DNA of 32,648 bases, taken from the NCBI GenBank assembly GCA_037447605.1, contig CM074813.1:1787822-1820469 (forward strand). Reading direction: 5' to 3'. The position numbers were made by a program, and so were the translations under genes. Shown here piece by piece: positions 22,017 through 32,648 of this stretch. Each line of letters starts with the position of its first letter. Positions within the stretch are counted from its first letter, which is position 1. This stretch comes from Zygnema circumcarinatum (lineage: Eukaryota > Streptophyta > Zygnematophyceae > Zygnematales > Zygnemataceae). The notes below the pieces were generated by a model. That model did no database searches. It had not been told where the DNA came from and saw only the letters and a program-made list of their open reading frames with translations.

Positions 22017-23483
22017 CTAGAAAGCTGGCGACCGTTGAGGAGTGCCTTTTCTCCTGCTTTTGGAAGAAAGCTCAAGCTTGCTGGCAGAGGGATAGGGCTG
22101 GCACACGAATCGAATAGTCCTGCTTCTCCTGGGTGCAACAAAGAAGCTTGTGGACGACGTGTAGTACATTCCTTCGTCGCTGCTGTTGGAACCGCCCGAT
22201 GAAGTCGACTCAGGGTTTTCTAGACTTGAACCAGAAATTGCTCCCTCTGTTTCCATCATTTCCAGGTCACTTGAACTCCTTTTTATCGACATGGGAGAGG
22301 GCATTCGAATCTCCAAAGATGGGAGAGAAGTGCATCGATGTAAGATCGGATCCAGACCGTATTCTGACTTGATGACGGCATCTACCTGGAAAAGTGCATG
22401 GAGACAATGCGGAAGTCAGCGTCTGACAAATAAAGAAAGATAGAGCAAAAATCAAGGCACCCTGTTCTAGACAACATTTTTTGCTAATAATTCATGATAA
22501 ATGCAGAAAGTGCCAGGCCCTCACCTTGCAGCAAAGGGAGCAGTACCGATATTCTCCTTGCAGAGTTCGTTCGCAAGTCTCACAACTGTTACATCCTTTA
22601 GTTGGGCGCGGCTGCGGACGCTGATTTAGGAACACAACTTTCGCACTGTTTATGATATAGGTCTGCAAAGACATGTACACGGTCAGATGTGGACTAACAT
22701 GAAAAGCAAACGCTGCTTCATCCAGACCACATTCAGTCCAAAACAATTTAAACATCCCAAACCTGCAAGGCGTTTAAGAATCAGAATAATGTCATCATAC
22801 AACTGAGAATCAAAAGAAGATTTATGATGACGCCAGAACAAGAAAGCAGCAGGAACTGGAAATTTGGGAAATCCTCCATACCTGAACACCACTGCAGTCA
22901 ACGAGCTTCGTTATGTCCTGAAGGCGGACTACATCATGATAAACATATCGTCGAATCTGAAATAAAACAGAAAACAGACCAGACACCTTGTGTCAGAAGT
23001 TTGACGATTGTAACCCATCATTGCCATACTTCAGCGACCCTTGCACTTCAATACGACCGACTTACAAAGAAAGCAAAAGGTGAGTAGAGATGATTTCCTG
23101 AAAAGAAATGAAAGGATGCAAGCGAACTCCTGAAAGCTACGTACAGATTGATTTGACAAGGCATCTAAAAATAATGCCTAAAAATTGCTCAATTGAAGAA
23201 GCGAAGGAAAATTGGGCTTCACCTGCAACAGCCGGTGGGAATCATGGCAGTTCAAACAGTGCTGACAGACACAATCTGTACAGTCCACACAGTAGATATT
23301 TCGCTCGTTCTTTTTAGAAGCTGCATGTCGTTGACATCCGGTAAAAAATTTTCCCGTAAGAAGACCGTGAAGCCATTCTGGTCTCCCAAAAGGTATTAGA
23401 CTTGAGACCTCCTCCACCTGCTGCAACACTCGAAGCACGGGTGTTGGACATAATTTCACAAAAAACAGTCTGATACTTTGCAT
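22017..23483 (-). CDS. PLATZ-family zinc-dependent DNA-binding protein
   Basis: Exons (minus): 23483-23223, 22956-22882, 22662-22525, 22385-22017, all joined in phase 0; 280 residues from the ATG at 23483. Family motifs run in order: [45 protein letters not shown], then [44 protein letters not shown] and YRYCSLCCK. The end, [13 protein letters not shown], matches the typical PLATZ tail (RRKGIPHRAP). The Cys/His pairs at about 50-83 form the zinc site. PLATZ proteins are plant nuclear proteins that bind A/T-rich DNA and usually repress transcription. The first about 33 residues are not conserved. An acceptor (GCAGCAG before VEEV) could bring in an upstream first exon instead, so the start is uncertain. 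The middle of the last exon is Ser/Glu-rich and unconserved, as is usual for the family. Confidence 0.9.
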
Positions 23484-25559
23484 TGGGCCAAGTCTGATTT
23501 GTCCACAATAGGCGAATCACAATTCGTACTACAAACAACATTTCTGCGGAAACAGATAACTTCTTATGACCACTTCAATTTGTAAGGAAAAGTAATTACC
23601 ATGCTTTCGGGACTCGCTGCAACGTCTACCAGGAGCATTTTCGCAGAAACTTGGGGGAAAAAAATGGCTGCGCCAGCAGAAACGAGAGGTACTGTCAGGC
23701 AAGAGCAGCAGATCCTTCAGAGTAGAAGGACACGGAAGGACCAGACAGCTCAGCAAACACGTTGTAACGAGCAATTGAAACAGCCATCGAAATGGAAGAT
23801 CGACAACCCGACGAGGAAACTCCAAGGAATTGCACTAAGTCTATTCAATATACAGCTATGAAAAGCTGATGCTCCCTAATTTCATCTCCATTAGACACAG
23901 GCCCTTAAAATTATGCAGCAAGTGCACTCCATTTCACACAGGACCTAAATTGACCATGCAGAAGGCAGCATAAGCTTGATTGTTCCTGAATTGACCTGAA
24001 TTGCCTAATACAACCAAACCAAAATCCAAAGAGACAGGCGCAGAACGTTTAATAACAATGGAATTTGGAATTTTATAACAACGCAATTGCTTATCACGCA
24101 CTGAACTCAGTTTCAATGTCCACTGAAACGAGTACCAGTAGGAAAAATACCGTAAATTGCAAAGTACACATCTTTCGCATCCGGATTTATAGATGATTAG
24201 GTCCAATCTGAATCAAAACATCACATCCAATATCTCCACTCAATTTCGCCCGTCGTTTCCAAAAGGACTCACCTACACAATTACCAATCTGGATCCCCGA
24301 CTCCAAATTTCGCCTCTCCTGTAACGGAGATAATTCAAATTCAAATTGAAATCTTATGCGCAGGACCAATTCAATACTGACAAGAAAGGTCCTGCCAAAC
24401 TCCTCCACACTTCACTCAAATCTCCAAAATTGGCAGCTTCAGATCCACCGCAAATGCAACCAAAACTAAACTTCTGCCCCTGTGATTAAAAAACGGAGTG
24501 CGGCGAGTCTTTTCCCTCCCAGATGAGGAGCCAATGCACCACCAATAACACCCCTGGAGCTGCCCTACCGGCTCGCTATGGCGCCCTCCAGCCTGCATTG
24601 AACGTGCAGGAGAGAGCGCCCGCGGGAGATTCCCCAACAACAGCACACTTCAACAGGAAGATGCCCGGAGGCCTGAGGGGGTACCCTGCAACACTGCTCC
24701 AGTTTTGGGATTGCCTCTTGCAGGGTACTTTTTCTCGATGGCTCTGTTTGGAACTCCAAAGGGCTCGCGCGGCCCGCGAGCGCCGCAGCGCGTCCCCTGA
24801 AAAACGCGGCGCACAAAAAATGCCTTGATGCCGGCGGCACGTGTGAATCTCCAGATTCCAAGGAATCTACGATTCCCTTTTTTTTCGCCAATCCCGTGCC
24901 GCCACGTCACAGTCGTCCCTCCACGGTGGCGAGTGTCAACGAATGGTGGTATGCCACATCCTATCGCTTGCCAGCTCGGATGCCACGTGACGATGACGCT
25001 GGGCATTGAAAAATTTTGCAGGCGGGCGCGCCTGACCAGAATCTTCGAAATTCCGCTTGGAAGGTGCCTTTATACTTATTCCGGCGAGCGTCGGGCGGAG
25101 GGCGCTGGGCGCCAGGTGGCGCCCTCCGGGCCAACGGTGAGCGTCATCCGTGGCCACGTGCCGCCCGCGGAGGGGACCCTGCGAGCCACGAGATGGCAGC
25201 CGGCCAATGGCGGGGCGGGCCGGCGTCACGCTGGGTTCAACAGAGGCCCCGGAAAGGGGAAAACGGCCAACGGCTTTTGGGGACAGGAAACTTTGGACTT
25301 TCTTCAGGATAGGAAAAAAGGAGGTTGGGCGAATGGGTGGCAGCCATGTGTCCGGGTTCAGATTTGTAAATTGGTAAGAATATTTACAATTGTGGAAAGA
25401 AGTCGAATTAAATTGTGGACCAATTTGTTTCGAGTCAATCGGAAAGTTTCGCGGCCCGGCCTGGAAAAAAAAAAAAAAAGCATACAAACGTGTTGACACT
25501 GAACCAGCCTCGATGGCCGCCGACACGTGGCGCGCAAGGCCGCACTGGGGCTGGCAGGT

Positions 25560-25860
25560 CCGTACGGGTTGCGCGATCGCCGTACTGTTGACTTGCAGAC
25601 AGGACGAAAGTGTACATATTAGCCGTACAGCAAGTCCAGCCACATGTGGTCTAGTCCCACCCAGTTCCGTAGGCCGGGACCGCGACGGGGATCCGTGGGC
25701 TGGGGGTACTGTACCGTACCGTACCGGATCCGTACGGTGTGCGGCAGGCAGCTGAGGTGGGGGGGACATGTCACATACTCACATGTCACATGTGACATGT
25801 CCGAGGAGGCGAGGACACAGACCGGACCAGTTACGGTCGTACGGTGCGGTACGGTACGTG
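25560..25860. promoter_or_regulatory. Cluster of GTACGG/CCGTAC words
   Basis: CCGTAC or its complement GTACGG occurs at 25560-25567 (overlapping pair), 25580-25585, 25623-25628, 25714-25719, 25719-25724, 25730-25737 (overlapping pair), 25839-25844 and 25849-25854. The GTAC core is the recognition core of plant SBP/SPL proteins and of the copper-response element. Whether such a factor acts here is unknown. Confidence 0.45.
25765..25802. repeat. Inverted repeat containing a perfect 20-base palindrome
   Basis: 13-base arms at 25765-25777 and 25790-25802 are complementary. Within the right part, 25781-25800 is by itself a perfect palindrome built on ACATGT/TCACATGTGA. It lies inside the GTACGG-rich segment. 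Confidence 0.85.
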
Positions 25861-26592
25861 GTTCAACATTTCGAAATAAAGTAGGCGAACTCCGTGGGCG
25901 GGTCAGCCAGCGGGGCGGCTTGGCCATGGTTCACATCAATGCCGGAGGCGGGTAATGGTGCGCCACACGCATCCCTTGCATCTTTCTGCGATGTGTGCTG
26001 TTTGTGTAGGCAGATAAAGTGTAATAATATCTGATTTTCTGCAAGTCTTCACGAGCGTACACCTTATACTTGCAAATTTGCAAACGCCGAATGCTCAAAC
26101 ATTAGCATTAGCATCTTCTTGCAATCACAAGACGTTAATTCCGGGCCACCATGTTTGTTTGTTTGTTTTTCCGATTCAGTTGAAAACGTTTGAGCATGAA
26201 TTAACTGGAATCGTAAATCTTTGTTTTCACAATAAGGAATGGGACAACCCAGAGCAGGCCTCCCTCAACGCCCCTCGGCTTTCGCCTTCATCTCGCGCTG
26301 TCCTTCTACTGCCCTGCTGCAGACGAACCGTCCACCCTCACATACGCACCACCATCCACCATCCACCTGCCTGCCTGCCTAGCAAGCATGCGATGTCCAG
26401 TTCTCATCGGCCGGTGGCGGAGGGAGGGAGGGAGGGAGGCGCGATTTGTTGCCGGACCACCGCGCGCTGTCTAGCTTTGCGAAGCGCCATTCGGGGGCGA
26501 GTGTGGCCTTGGCCTCACGATCCATCAATGTACATGGACAAAACGAGCATGGGGAACCACGAGGAAAGAAGTGCCATGACTTTTCTCGAAAA

Positions 26593-26625
26593 TAAATAAC
26601 AACTGCAAGTTGCAGTTGTTATTTA
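26593..26625. repeat. Inverted repeat, 16-base arms with one-base centre
   Basis: Left arm 26593-26608 and right arm 26610-26625 are exact complements, built on AACTGCAA/TTGCAGTT. It could form a hairpin or cruciform. No T-run follows on either strand, so a terminator role has no support. Confidence 0.9.
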
Positions 26626-26646
26626 ACACTTTGAGGTTCGATACAA

Positions 26647-26678
26647 TGTATAATACAGTATTAATACTGTATTATACA
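26647..26678. repeat. Perfect 32-base AT-rich palindrome
   Basis: The sequence is identical to its own reverse complement, centred on ATTAAT with TATAATAC blocks outward. It is immediately followed by a further partial copy (CTGTATAATAC). Confidence 0.92.
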
Positions 26679-26921
26679 CTGTATAATACCTTAACGCAAC
26701 TGTTAACAGCCGTACAATCGGAACATAGACCCGTACGGAAATCATGTACGGAATGGGTGTACGAACGTGTACGGACCAAGTCACACGTGTTGAGTGTTTG
26801 GCAAGTGACGTGACTTGGCAAGTGCTGGAATTTCAATATTATAATCAAATTTTGTTCAACTAACCACGAAAATAAAAAAAATACGTTAAATACATTAAAA
26901 ATACACTGTATTTTTAAAATG

Positions 26922-26947
26922 TTGTATAATACGCATGTATTATACAA
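26922..26947. repeat. Inverted repeat, 11-base arms with GCAT loop
   Basis: Arms 26922-26932 and 26937-26947 are exact complements and use the same TATAATAC word as the palindrome 270 bases to the left. The two may be related ends of one degenerate element. Confidence 0.88.
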
Positions 26948-27762
26948 TGTATTAATACACGCGTTTGATACATACGGATCTATAACTGCAACAGACCAAT
27001 GCTTCCATGCCACGTTACAGCGCTGAACGGTCCACGTGGCAGTCCACGCCGCTGTGGGACACGCGTTCACCTGTGATTCGCGCAAGTTGCGCAGGCCAGA
27101 TCCGTCCACGTCAGCAGATCCACCCGCCCGCCCTCCGCGGCTCCGCCTCGGATGCCGAAACGTCCCCAGAGGCTCATAGAGTCCACAGAACAACGCAGTT
27201 CCGTCACGCGTGATAACGCACTGGCCCGCGAACTGCGTCCACATGAAGGCCATTTGTACCCCATTTCCGTTCCAGACGTTTCCAAAAGCAGGTTTGCAGC
27301 CTCAAATCTGGCGCGCCAATGACGTGCGCGCGTTCGAAAGGCCCCCTCCAAAATGGCGCGCCGCGTCCAACCGCAGTTTGCGGGCGCAAACCGAACGGGG
27401 GGGGGGCCTGCACCTGGCCGGGCCGCCGGGCCACGTCGCCTGCAGACCCGCCCCGCCGTGGCCCCCCGCCAGCCATGGACGCCGCCGGGAATATCTGACG
27501 GGCGCCTTCCTCACTGCGCGCCTGCTTGGGCCGGGGCCGGTGCTAGCTAGGGCGGAGGGTAGATCTCGGGGGGCAGTGAGGGTGAGGGAGGGAGATTAGG
27601 AGAGGGAGGGGAAGTTAGGGACAGGAGGGAAGACGACGGATAGTGGTGAGCCGGGGGTGAACGGAAGGAAGAGAGGCAAATAAAGGGGAGAGGAGAGGCG
27701 GGAGGAGGAAGACAGGGGCTTCGGAACGCTGCATGGGAGTATGATGCCGGTGGCTCCCTTAC

Positions 27763-27987
27763 ATGACGGCTCGCTCGTGCTGCGACAGGTGGCACTCGTC
27801 TCCCGTCTCCGCCTTGTCTTTCTTCCCTGGCTCTCCTTTTGTGAACTTTAGTTTCCTTTTTCTCTCGTCTCTCATGTGGAATTCTCGTTTTCTGTATGGC
27901 GCAGGTTGGCGGTATATGTGCAAAAGATTTAGCTGTTCGAAATTGCCAGTCTCGACAGGTTTCTCTGCTGCTTCCGCAGAGAGAATT
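27763..27987 (+). other. Alternative upstream start with transit-peptide-like frame
   Basis: An ATG at 27763 opens 75 codons in another frame, beginning MTARSCCDRW and rich in Ser, Phe, Arg and Leu with almost no acidic residues, as in plastid transit peptides. It overlaps the modelled ATG of the HAT-repeat gene at 27896. A short intron would be needed to join it to the main frame, and I found no convincing pair. If real, it would supply the plastid targeting expected of an HCF107-type protein; otherwise it is a leader frame. Confidence 0.25.
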
Positions 27988-30311
27988 TGAAGGGAAGTTG
28001 CTGAGGAAAGGGAGGAAAGAAAGTGGTAGCTGGCTGCAAATTTGGGTTAACCAAAAAAGGGTTAAGCAGATCAGGGTTCGTCAATTCAGAGTTTCTGCTC
28101 AGGGGGGCTTCGGAAGAGGAGGAGATGCGGCTCTGCTGGAGGAGGAGGGAGCGCCGCGTGGGAAGCAGCAGGAGAGAGGGAGGAGGAGAAGGAGATCCCA
28201 GAGTGAAGTCAGGGCGAATTATCGCACCCTGGAGGTAGTCAGAGAGGGGACCGTGCAGGAGGAGCTGGAAGCTCTCTTTCGGGGCAGGAGTCCGGAGGAA
28301 AGGGAGCGAGAGAGGGAGGAGAGGGCAATAATTGAGGATCTTCTGAAGGAGGAAGGGTGGGTGATGGTGCGAGAGAGGGAGAGGGACAGGGGGACAGGTG
28401 GTGTAGGAAGGCCAGAATGGGAGATTGGTGGGCGGGGGAAAAGGGAAGATGTGGCTGTTAGAGGGGCCGGAGTGAGGAAGGATGCTGAGATGTGGATATC
28501 TCTGCAGCAGGAAGTGTCGGTGGCGGGGAGAAGTGGGAAGGGTGGTAGTGGTAGAGCAGTCGCCGAGGAGGATGTGAGTATGTCCCGCTCGAATTGGTAT
28601 ACGACAAAAAGGGAGTCTGCAGGAGGTAGGAGTAGCGCTGTAGTTGAGGAGGACAAAGGTGTTTTCAACAGGAGTTTCTTCCCGAGAGAGGTGGACTTGC
28701 AGGATGGAGGTGCAGGTGGCAGTGGCGGTGGAGGAAGAAGTGTGGATGTTCTTGAGAGAGAAGTCGATAATTTGGCGAAAGAAGTGTTTCATGGGGTAGG
28801 AGAGAAAGTGGGAGAGGTTGTGTTGAAATCGGAAGGACGACCGAGTCTGCTGAGGAGTCCCCAGCCGGCGAAAATTGCGCAACCCCTGCTGGTGCAAGAG
28901 CTAGAGGTTGTGAAGGAGGCGATGGGGCTAGGGAGGGAGGCTGCGAGAGAGGCGGTAGAGGAGGGAGAGACAGCGGTGGAAGAACAGCTGAAAAAGGCGC
29001 GTGCTATGATGAAGGATAAGAGTTCGCGGCTCGTCCAAGCAAGGGTGCTGCTGCAGCAGGTGAGGAGAGGAGCGGAGGAGAGAGAGGCCTATTACAGGGC
29101 TTTGGAGAGGAAAGAGGGTTGCATCATCTCTGGGGGCTCGATGGGTTTTGAATCTTTGTTCGTCTCTAACATTTTTTTCTTTGCACGTCTTCCTGTTGCG
29201 GGGTATTATAGTTAGAGATTCGAAATACCCATGGGTAAGTCCGTAGTTCAGGAACAGGATCTCATATGGGGCTTGCATGTCTGTGAAAGAGGGTAGACGG
29301 GAGACGGGAGAGGGGAAAGGGAGAGAAGGGAACAGGGAGAGAAATTGACTGTGGGCGTATCTGGGCTGGGAGCAGTTGGCTAAGAAGCATCCACTGAATG
29401 CTAATTTGTGGGTTCATTATGCGCAATTGGAGCGGTTATCAGGTGTGTTTCAAGCATTGCAAGTTTGCATTATACCCAATATTTGGCTCTTTGTTTCCTC
29501 CTTTGAGTCTGCAGAGTCCTTAACATCTCAGAGCACAAAAAAAACTTTTCTGATTTCTGCAGCCTTATAGAGCTGAACGTCACAAAAATTGTTGGATGTT
29601 TTTTACTCCGATCTCCTTCTCAATCTCAGCACTTGTCGATTTCGTATCCTGAACTCCGAATTGGGTTTGAACAGGGGATATCGCAGCCGCCCGCTGCAGA
29701 CATGAAGAAAGCATTCAGATATTTGAATACTGGCGTGATTACGGATCTCAGTATATTCGAGCCCTCCAAGCTTGGGCGACCTTAGAATGTCAGAATGGCC
29801 AAGTGGACACAGCTCGATGGCTATTCAAAAAGGCCATCAGAGCTTCCTCAAGAGTGAGTTCTTTACAACCCCTTAAACCACTTCATTTCTTCCAACTCCT
29901 TCCATGAATGTCCTGTCCTGACTTTGGTCTTCTAAGTCTAGTACATAACCATGTCGAATTTGTATGGGGAGTGCAGGTGGAGGTAGAAGGAGAGGTAGGA
30001 ATAGTAGATGCAGAAGTCGCAGGGCTTCATGCGTGGGCCATGTTGGAGAAGAAGCATGGGAGTTGGGTCCGAGCGAGAGAGCTTTTAGAAAAGGCAGAGC
30101 AGCTGCAGCCCTTAAACCCCGCTGTGCTCAGTTCGCGTGCGCTTGTTGAAAAATTGGCGCACAATTTCGGTCTCGCGAGACAATATTTTAGGCGCGCGAC
30201 AAAGGCGGCTCCGACAGATGTGATTTCCTGGCAGGTGGGCTGATGGCAAAGAAGTTGGAAGGGGAGGAGAAGTGGGGAGGGGGCTAGTGGGAGGGAGGAC
30301 GAGAACTTCGT

Positions 30312-30344
<33 letters not shown>

Positions 30345-32021
30345 GTCATGAGTCGAGCTACGGGTTGTACTCTCTCACTTTGTCGCCGACATTGGCTGAC
30401 TAACTCTGTTAGCATCGTGCAATCTCTCCAGCGGCCTGCCTGTGACTGTTTGCATTCGGGGATTGGGGCGATGTAAGGATTGCTGGGGTAAGGATTATGG
30501 TGACCTCAGAATTCATGTTAGTGATGACGTTTGTGACGTGATTTCTGTCACTTTATTGTGTCCTGAATTTGAAGACGCGAGTGATGTACATTATTGAAAA
30601 TTTGTGATGTTACGACTCGTGATGCAGGCTTGGGGAGTGATGGAGGCGGAGTTGGGAAATGTGAAGAGGATGCGGCAGCTCTTCCAGAAGGCTCTAAATG
30701 TTGCCCCTGCCAGCGTGCATACTCTGCAGGTGGGGGAGGAGAGGAGAGGGCAGAGGATGGTCAAACCCACTCAACTTGAAACGATTTGTTAGAGCATTTT
30801 CGAAAGGGATCCGAGCTGAATGGAGGTACACACGTTAACAGAAGAGTTTATTTTTTTTTTCTTCACAGGCCTGGGCACACCATGAAGCGAAAATCAGCAC
30901 CGAGGAAAGTTTGCAGCGAGCGCGGGACCTTTATCAGCGCTGTGTGGAAAGTGCTCCGGAATCTGTCTTTGCCTGGCAGGTAAAGTTTCCGTCTTTACCT
31001 GCTGCAGTCCATCAGTTATGTTCCGTCGCTTTGTGTTCTTGCCCCTTACAACATAGATCGCTCAGTAGCACCTCAGCTTCGACTGCTTCCATTGCACAGG
31101 GTATAGACCAGCTGGCAGGATTTGACTGGAAAAGGAACTCCTGTGATGGCTGTTTTCCAGCCTATGCCATGTGTGTATCTGATGGATTTGTATGTATGCA
31201 TACATGGGGTATGGAGGAGAGCAGGCATGGGCCGTGTTGGAGCAGAAAGCGGGAGACCTCAACAAAGCTCGCCAGCTTTACCGGCAGGGGCTGCAAGCAA
31301 GCCCTGCTGACGTGGCATGCTTGCAGGTAGGGGAATGAGACTTTGTAGAGTGTTCTCTCCTTAGCACATGTGTTGGTAGCGATTTTTTTCCATCGAAGAG
31401 AAGTAGTAGAGAGGGTAAAATTGACGGCACAAATATCGTGAAGAGTGTTTCAATCGGTGAGGGTTTGCTACGCAATTTTGGGTGCTTCTAATAGGTGTCC
31501 CCCCCCTGCATTGAATTTTCCAGGCATATGCTCGACTTGAATGGCATTGTGGGAACGTTCAAGGAGCGAGAGATGTGCTCGCGTTAGCTCTCGCAGAGCA
31601 GCCAAACAATGCCGCTGCTCTGCAGGTAAGGAGTGGGAGAGGAAGAGGGGGAGGGATTGAAGGCGTTTGTTTGTTCGTTTGGAGTGAGAGAAGGATTGAA
31701 TTTGATTAAGTCTGCAGTGGAATTCTAGATACCTCAGTCTTCTACAATAATGCCTTTGTGGCTTGGAATGGGTGCTTTTTGCAGCTTGCCGCAGAGGTGG
31801 AGGGAGAATTGGGTCATATGGAGGCTTCTAAGCAGCTTTTTATTCGGGCGGGTTTGGCTGACCGGGTGAGAAGCCGGCGCCGACGGGATATGTTCGAAAA
31901 ACGAAAGAATGAAAGTAAGCGAAAGTTTGCCAGTGGAGGAGAGAGAGGAGATGAAGTGGAGGGAAGGCGAGGGAGGGAGAGAGTTAGAGAGGGAGGGAGA
32001 AAAGGAGGGCATGAGCTCTGA
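27896..32021 (+). CDS. HAT/TPR-repeat RNA-processing protein, HCF107/MBB1-like, nine exons
   Basis: Exons: 27896-29059, 29376-29442, 29675-29853, 29977-30234, 30628-30729, 30869-30979, 31225-31326, 31524-31625, 31785-32021. Phases agree throughout; 773 residues. Residues 1-388 are a purine-encoded, charged, low-complexity region. Residues about 380-725 are HAT (half-a-TPR) repeats with the pattern AW-x3-E-x3-G-x3-AR-x-L-x6-P, for example HAWAMLEKKHGSWVRAREL and AWAVLEQKAGDLNKARQLY. The C-terminus is basic (RSRRRRDMFEKRKNESKRK). HAT solenoids bind RNA; the plant HCF107/MBB1 group protects 5' ends of plastid mRNAs such as psbH and psbB. The assignment rests on repeat type. The typical HCF107 C-terminus is absent, so another HAT protein is possible. 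The start is uncertain: an ATG at 27763 opens a Ser/Phe-rich, transit-peptide-like frame that could be spliced in. Confidence 0.8.
30312..30338 (+). repeat. GA microsatellite in a HAT-gene intron
   Basis: (GA)13 in the intron 30235-30627, within a purine-rich first 110 bases. Confidence 0.93.
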
Positions 32022-32648
32022 GGCAGAGCAGGCGCCCGCAGGCGCTGCCCTTGAATGTGTGATTTTCAATCCGACTTAGAGAGGGAATGGAAAATCGGTC
32101 GTTTTTATTTTCTTCCGGTGAGAATATATGTGCAGAGTTGTTTTATTAGGCATTGCAAATTCCTGGCTCGAGTTTTGGGAAGGGCCGGGAATCTGCAGAA
32201 AGTTCACAATAGAGTGTGGAGTGTGGTTTGGGAATTGGAGTCGGTTAAAAGGAACGCGGTGAGAGAGGGGGGAAGCAAAGCTTGGGAAGTTGTGCAGATG
32301 AACTGGTAGAGATGGAAAGAAAATGATGTACAGACAGATGATAGAGAGAGACGCAGAGAAAAAAAAAGGAGAGCGAGCTGTGAAGAGTACTGTGCATGTA
32401 TATTCGAGCAAGAATGCTGCAGAGCGGCAGTAATAGTGAATTTACTCATGTCCTGCTGTTATGTTGTTTCTATTTGGTGTGAACCCAAAGCTGTTGAAAG
32501 CTGACGGTGACAGGAGGCTTAAAGTGAAAGGGACAGCTCTGTAAACTGCTTTTCCGGAAATGTCCTGAGGCCGCGAAGTGCAGAGCTGATAAAACAGTTG
32601 CTTTAAAGATGTCATCTTACTCTTCCCCTCCCCCTCCCCCTCCCCCTC
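32022..32648 (+). other. 3' flank of the HAT-repeat gene ending in a CCCCTC repeat
   Basis: No further exon or gene is recognised after the stop at 32021. Purine-rich patches occur at 32260-32375. The last about 23 bases are a CCCCTC-type hexamer repeat that runs off the window. Confidence 0.6.

Larger units (their letters stand above)
23484..27762. promoter_or_regulatory. Intergenic region between divergent PLATZ and HAT-repeat genes, dense in short motifs
   Basis: The 4.3 kb between the PLATZ start and the HAT-gene leader contains no recognised gene. Its left part (about 23500-24500) may hold a PLATZ 5' UTR exon and intron. From about 24800 to 27050 it carries G-box words (24983-24988, 25154-25159, 25525-25530, 27032-27037), many GTACGG/CCGTAC words (25560-25860 and 26710-26775) and AT-rich palindromes. 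The 27350-27550 part is GC-rich. Open frames on both strands overlap one another and resemble no family I know. It is plausibly a bidirectional promoter with an embedded degenerate repeat. Confidence 0.5.

Noticed and set aside
23529-23825. Minus-strand open frame upstream of PLATZ as its first exon
   Set aside because: It has no ATG start, and its hydrophobic Cys/Leu-rich translation does not resemble PLATZ N-termini; no matching donor was found.
24523-25769. Overlapping open frames of 100-277 codons on both strands
   Set aside because: The frames overlap on opposite strands in GC-rich promoter-like DNA and show no recognisable domain or splice structure.
26078-26599. A 173-codon plus-strand open frame
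   Set aside because: Composition is intergenic (CCTGCC and GGAG repeats inside), with no domain and no conserved motif.

Overview
The window is nuclear DNA of a photosynthetic streptophyte, most likely an early-diverging one (streptophyte alga, bryophyte or lycophyte). The evidence is the gene content: a TOC1-type clock protein, a PLATZ zinc-binding protein (a plant family), and a HAT-repeat protein of the kind that stabilises chloroplast mRNAs. All genes have spliceosomal introns, telomere-type CCCTAAA words lie near one start codon, and long GA/CT and G-rich low-complexity tracts are common. I cannot name the species. Nothing bacterial, viral or transposon-coded was recognised.

Five genes could be reconstructed by joining exons whose splice phases agree. 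(1) 7838-1818, minus: a Mut-7/EXD3/Nibbler-type 3'-5' exonuclease with a complete DEDDy catalytic set, followed in the same gene model by a double-stranded-RNA-binding domain and an acidic tail. (2) 14130-9615, minus: a six-exon TOC1/PRR1 homologue of 781 residues with pseudo-receiver and CCT domains. (3) 15698-21012, plus: a six-exon CCDC22 homologue of 659 residues, divergent from TOC1. Its fifth intron is almost wholly a 1.56-kb G-rich satellite with a perfect 20-copy ATAGAG core. (4) 23483-22017, minus: a PLATZ protein, convergent with CCDC22. (5) 27896-32021, plus: an HCF107-like HAT-repeat protein of 773 residues in which most repeats are single phase-0 exons.

Intergenic regions: 1-1817 holds GA tracts and an unrecognised open stretch on the minus strand. 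7839-9614 is the probable exonuclease promoter plus the TOC1 3' flank. 14131-15697 is the shared TOC1/CCDC22 promoter, with evening-element-like words, G-boxes and GTACGG words. 21013-22016 is the convergent 3' flank of CCDC22 and PLATZ. 23484-27895 is a 4.4-kb intergenic region with dense GTACGG/CCGTAC words, G-boxes and AT-rich palindromes. 32022-32648 is the 3' flank of the HAT gene.

The genes do not form a pathway. Two are linked by a shared divergent promoter (clock regulator TOC1 and trafficking factor CCDC22), and two relate to RNA metabolism (the exonuclease-dsRBD gene and the HAT-repeat gene). The items most worth following up are the exonuclease-dsRBD fusion, the intronic G-rich satellite, two probable GC-AG first introns, and the repeat-per-exon layout of the HAT gene. 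All gene models are read by eye; start and end exons are the least certain parts.
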